Source: Stramenopiles sp. TOSAG23-3 (Eukaryota > Sar). Taken from it: DNA of 31,822 nucleotides. The stretch lies in contig LT642185.1 in assembly GCA_900128585.1 (NCBI GenBank), positions 1 through 31,822 of the forward strand, in the 5' to 3' direction. A program made the position numbers and the translations under genes. The notes beneath the pieces are model-generated. The model was not told where the DNA came from. It saw only the letters and a program-made list of their open reading frames with translations, and searched no databases. Shown in pieces: positions 29,028 to 31,822 of the stretch. Every line of letters starts with the position of its first letter. Position 1 is the first letter of the stretch.

Positions 29028-31583
29028 TCAGGTGTAGCCGTGGTCGTGATGAAAGTCTTCTTCTTCTTCGTCCATAAAATGGTTGTTATTAAATGTCACG
29101 TCTTTTGGCATAATGTAGTGCGTCACTTGCCTCTTCAAGAGAATAGCCTGGACATCATCAAGCGTACCGTGTTCCACCATGCTTCGTAGTTTTATAGCCC
29201 GCATTGCCCTTGGAGATGCAACGCTCCCGGACGGTATACAATGCACACGCACTGATAGTGGCGGGCGCTTTGGTTTGCGCCGCAACCTGTCGGTTTTTGT
29301 TTTCAAAACTAACATACGTTTGTTGTTATTTATGCCAAATGACTGCCTTACACGGGTATTTTCTGCGATATTATGCACATCCAGCTTTTCCAACTCTAAT
29401 TGCTCTCGTTCATATTTCGACAAGGACCGCGATCCTCCCACTGTGACGCCTGCTTTCGGGGAAGGGGCATTCGTCTTCGCAGGCGCTGATGTGGACATTT
29501 TATCAAGAAAATAGGCAAACCTGTCCACGGAACCTTGCTTTCCAGCCCATTGCCGCTTCTCTGTCCGCGATTCTGTTTTCGTTCGACTGTACGATGGGGC
29601 CCCCGGCGAACGCTTCTTCCAATTGATTGTTCGCACTGTCGGCCGAGCAACGCCCTTCTTGGTAGCCACGGGTTTGCTGCCTTTTTTTTTAACGTCCATG
29701 TTCATCAACGGGCAAACGTGCTTGCCAAATAAGTCAAGTTCACCGAAGGAGTGGTGCAATTTCCCGCATCTCCCACACCGGTTGTGCCTTCGCTGCATTT
29801 CTTTGGTGCACGGTGTAATGAGCCCGTCGCTGTCAACTGCCGCCTTGACCCTTTGAATTCGGAATTCGTCGAACCTCTCTGTTGTGGCTTTCAAGTATTC
29901 CAAGGTGTTGAGGGCGTACTCTTGCGGTTCCAGCGCGTTGGACAACGAATCCATGTGGTGCAAGAGCGACTTTTGGTTGCCTTTGCCCTTGACGCCGTAG
30001 CTGGAAATATGGCTTGCAACGGCACTGGCTGAACTCAGGCCAGTGTGCATGAGAAAGTGGTAAAAATTACGCATGCAAATTTTTATTGCGACGACGTTTG
30101 TCAAGGCCTTCACATCTTTCAGGTAATACGGTACCTTCTTGACCATGGGCAGCTGGCCTACTAGATCAAACGTTCCCTTTAGCCCAACCCCAACGTTCAT
30201 TTTTTCCATTTGCCAAGACGTATCGGAAGGCTTAATCTTTGTTTTCAACACCTCCCAGTCCCATGGAAAAATCACCCGGCGCTCAGAGGATGTGACGCGC
30301 CGACGATTTCTCATGCCGGCGGGTTGCTGCCTCCGACCATTCCCGGGCCAGGGACGCTGAAAGCCTGGTTTCGCAGCCGCCCCCCTCATGTAAATAGGCT
30401 GTAATTCTTTGACCTCACCACTGGCTATCAGGTACATGTGCTCTGCTTCTTGCCCACTCCTGAGAAAGTATTCGTGTTTCTTAATTCTTACGATTTCGCA
30501 GTTGATAGCGAACTGGACAATTTGCGACCTAGGCCACCAGCTGAACATGAACGAATCCATTAGAACTTGTACTTTCTCTGAAATGTCAGACGAAGTGTTT
30601 TGGGCCTTGAAGAGCCGCTGGTAAACGGAGCGAGTCAGTGTAAAAAACAGCGTCGGCTCACCATTGTGTTTCCGAGGCCGCGGGAGGCCTTCTATGTGCT
30701 CTTGCCATTTCTCTGGCACAATTACGCTCGCGGTGCGCCGAGTCCCGATTGTGCTCAAAAGCGCAATTTCCCCAAAACCATCTCCCTCGTACAGTTCCCG
30801 CACCTGCATCCCCAACCGCCCCGTGTGCTTTAGTTCCATTGCGTTCCGGTGTTCCCCGAGCTCGTGCATCGACATTTCTAAATCCTGGTCCTTTGGGCTG
30901 CGAACAAAGATTTCCACGCAGCCTTTCATTATGACGTAGTAGTGGGGCCCTAAATCGCCCTGTTCAAAAACGAACTCCCCCGCGGAAACTTCATGAAATT
31001 GTGCCTGGCGTATGACCTCATGCAAAATATCCTCCGGGACTTTTTGTTTTAGAAAAAACTTCTGCGTGCTCGGGTTTGCCATGATCCAAGACGTGAGCTC
31101 CTCTATGACATGTTCTCCCCTTCCCACAGGGTCGATTTTTAATATTTCTATCGCACGTTCTATCGACACGTCCGTTTTTCTGTGAAGTTGCGCATAGTTG
31201 TGTATCACGTTCATGCAAAATTGGCGGAATTCGTAAAACGATATCATGCCGTCCATGTCAATTTTCTTGTGCTGATTTCCCTCTTCTTCGTCCTCTGAGG
31301 AGGACTCGTGTTCGCCAACGTCCATCTTTTTGAATGTTTCTTCTACTTCCGCTGGGTGGAGAAGAAATTTCAAAGGCTCAAATTTCTGTATCATTTCAAC
31401 GACTTTTGGGCCAGACAGTCCGGTCACCAACTCACGGAGGGAAATCCCACCTGAGCGGTCGATGTCCAAAAGATGAAAAAGTTCCGCAATGTGCTTATCA
31501 TTTTCCTCTCGCCTGCGCTTTTGAGTCTTCGGGGGCGCCGCTGCATGCTTTTGCGCTTCCGTGCCTTGCTCCGTCTCCGCCAT
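29028..31583 (-). CDS. EF-hand and tandem cyclic-nucleotide-binding-domain protein
   Basis: An 851-residue protein. Residues 40-51 form a perfect EF-hand calcium loop (DIDRSGGISLRE). A second, degenerate one lies near 108-120 (IDMDGMISFYEF). Residues about 192-325 are a cyclic-nucleotide-binding domain. Its phosphate cassette reads FGEIALLSTIGTRRTASV, with the expected Glu and Arg. A second, weaker copy begins near 350 (FLRSGQEAEHMYLIASGEVK). A Cys-pair motif (about 598-625, CGRCGKLHH...HVC) may bind zinc. The C-terminal 200 residues are basic and unrecognised. The order suggests a calcium- and cAMP/cGMP-responsive scaffold, perhaps ciliary like CNBD-type proteins. There is no kinase or channel domain. 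I chose the ATG at 31581-31583 (GTGATGGCG); an in-frame ATG at 31733 adds 50 residues that look like 5' UTR. Confidence 0.82.
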   Translation of the reverse strand: MAETEQGTEAQKHAAAPPKTQKRRREENDKHIAELFHLLDIDRSGGISLRELVTGLSGPKVVEMIQKFEPLKFLLHPAEVEETFKKMDVGEHESSSEDEEEGNQHKKIDMDGMISFYEFRQFCMNVIHNYAQLHRKTDVSIERAIEILKIDPVGRGEHVIEELTSWIMANPSTQKFFLKQKVPEDILHEVIRQAQFHEVSAGEFVFEQGDLGPHYYVIMKGCVEIFVRSPKDQDLEMSMHELGEHRNAMELKHTGRLGMQVRELYEGDGFGEIALLSTIGTRRTASVIVPEKWQEHIEGLPRPRKHNGEPTLFFTLTRSVYQRLFKAQNTSSDISEKVQVLMDSFMFSWWPRSQIVQFAINCEIVRIKKHEYFLRSGQEAEHMYLIASGEVKELQPIYMRGAAAKPGFQRPWPGNGRRQQPAGMRNRRRVTSSERRVIFPWDWEVLKTKIKPSDTSWQMEKMNVGVGLKGTFDLVGQLPMVKKVPYYLKDVKALTNVVAIKICMRNFYHFLMHTGLSSASAVASHISSYGVKGKGNQKSLLHHMDSLSNALEPQEYALNTLEYLKATTERFDEFRIQRVKAAVDSDGLITPCTKEMQRRHNRCGRCGKLHHSFGELDLFGKHVCPLMNMDVKKKGSKPVATKKGVARPTVRTINWKKRSPGAPSYSRTKTESRTEKRQWAGKQGSVDRFAYFLDKMSTSAPAKTNAPSPKAGVTVGGSRSLSKYEREQLELEKLDVHNIAENTRVRQSFGINNNKRMLVLKTKTDRLRRKPKRPPLSVRVHCIPSGSVASPRAMRAIKLRSMVEHGTLDDVQAILLKRQVTHYIMPKDVTFNNNHFMDEEEEDFHHDHGYT

Positions 31584-31822
31584 CACAGTTTCTCCTAAGC
31601 CCAGTTTCAAATATGTACACAAAAACACAACCTTCCCGTTTCCTCGTCCATTCCATTTTTGGCCTTCGTGTATGCTTAAATGCAATGAAAACATTTTGTT
31701 GTTCACATTTGTATATACACATTTAATGAACATATAGTTAAAAAGTAATATATTTTGATTATTATTAATTAATTAATAATATTATATCAAGGTATAAGAT
31801 GAGAGAGCTGCTGCTGCTTCTG

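Overview
The window looks like nuclear DNA of a microbial eukaryote, probably a flagellated protist. It carries 14 protein genes, all read with the standard code (TAA, TAG and TGA are all used as stops). Coding regions are of moderate GC, and the spacers are very AT-rich with microsatellites. Only one gene shows a clear spliceosomal intron (GTAAGT, TACTAAC, TTTCAG). Typical eukaryotic genes are present: RUVBL1/pontin, CEP104, a Pin1-type prolyl isomerase, a LIPT2/LipB octanoyltransferase and a PTH2-type peptidyl-tRNA hydrolase. CEP104 points to a ciliated lineage. I cannot name the organism; a stramenopile or similar bikont is a guess.

Layout, left to right: ankyrin protein (+); DMT/SLC35-like transporter (-); pyroglutamyl-peptidase/UBA-like/PTH2 fusion (+); CEP104 (-); acylated YiiX-like protein (-); large cysteine-rich membrane protein (+); LipB (+); Pin1-type isomerase (-); lysine-rich coiled-coil protein (+); SAM-ankyrin protein (-); secreted FG-GAP/ASPIC-like protein (+); RUVBL1 (-); spliced FABP-like protein (+); EF-hand/cyclic-nucleotide-binding protein (-).

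Gene direction alternates almost strictly, so spacers are either convergent (short, about 145-380 bp) or divergent (long, about 630-2180 bp). The two spacer types hold different repeats. Purine/pyrimidine and other microsatellite tracts sit only in upstream spacers. A family of related short elements sits in four of the six convergent spacers. It includes inverted-repeat, MITE-like units and two conserved internal blocks. This family is the best candidate here for something undescribed.

The genes do not form a pathway or operon. Other points of interest are the three-part hydrolase fusion, a YiiX-like protein whose expected catalytic histidine is tyrosine, twin inserted cysteine domains in the membrane protein, and a FABP-like protein with a polybasic N-terminal tail.
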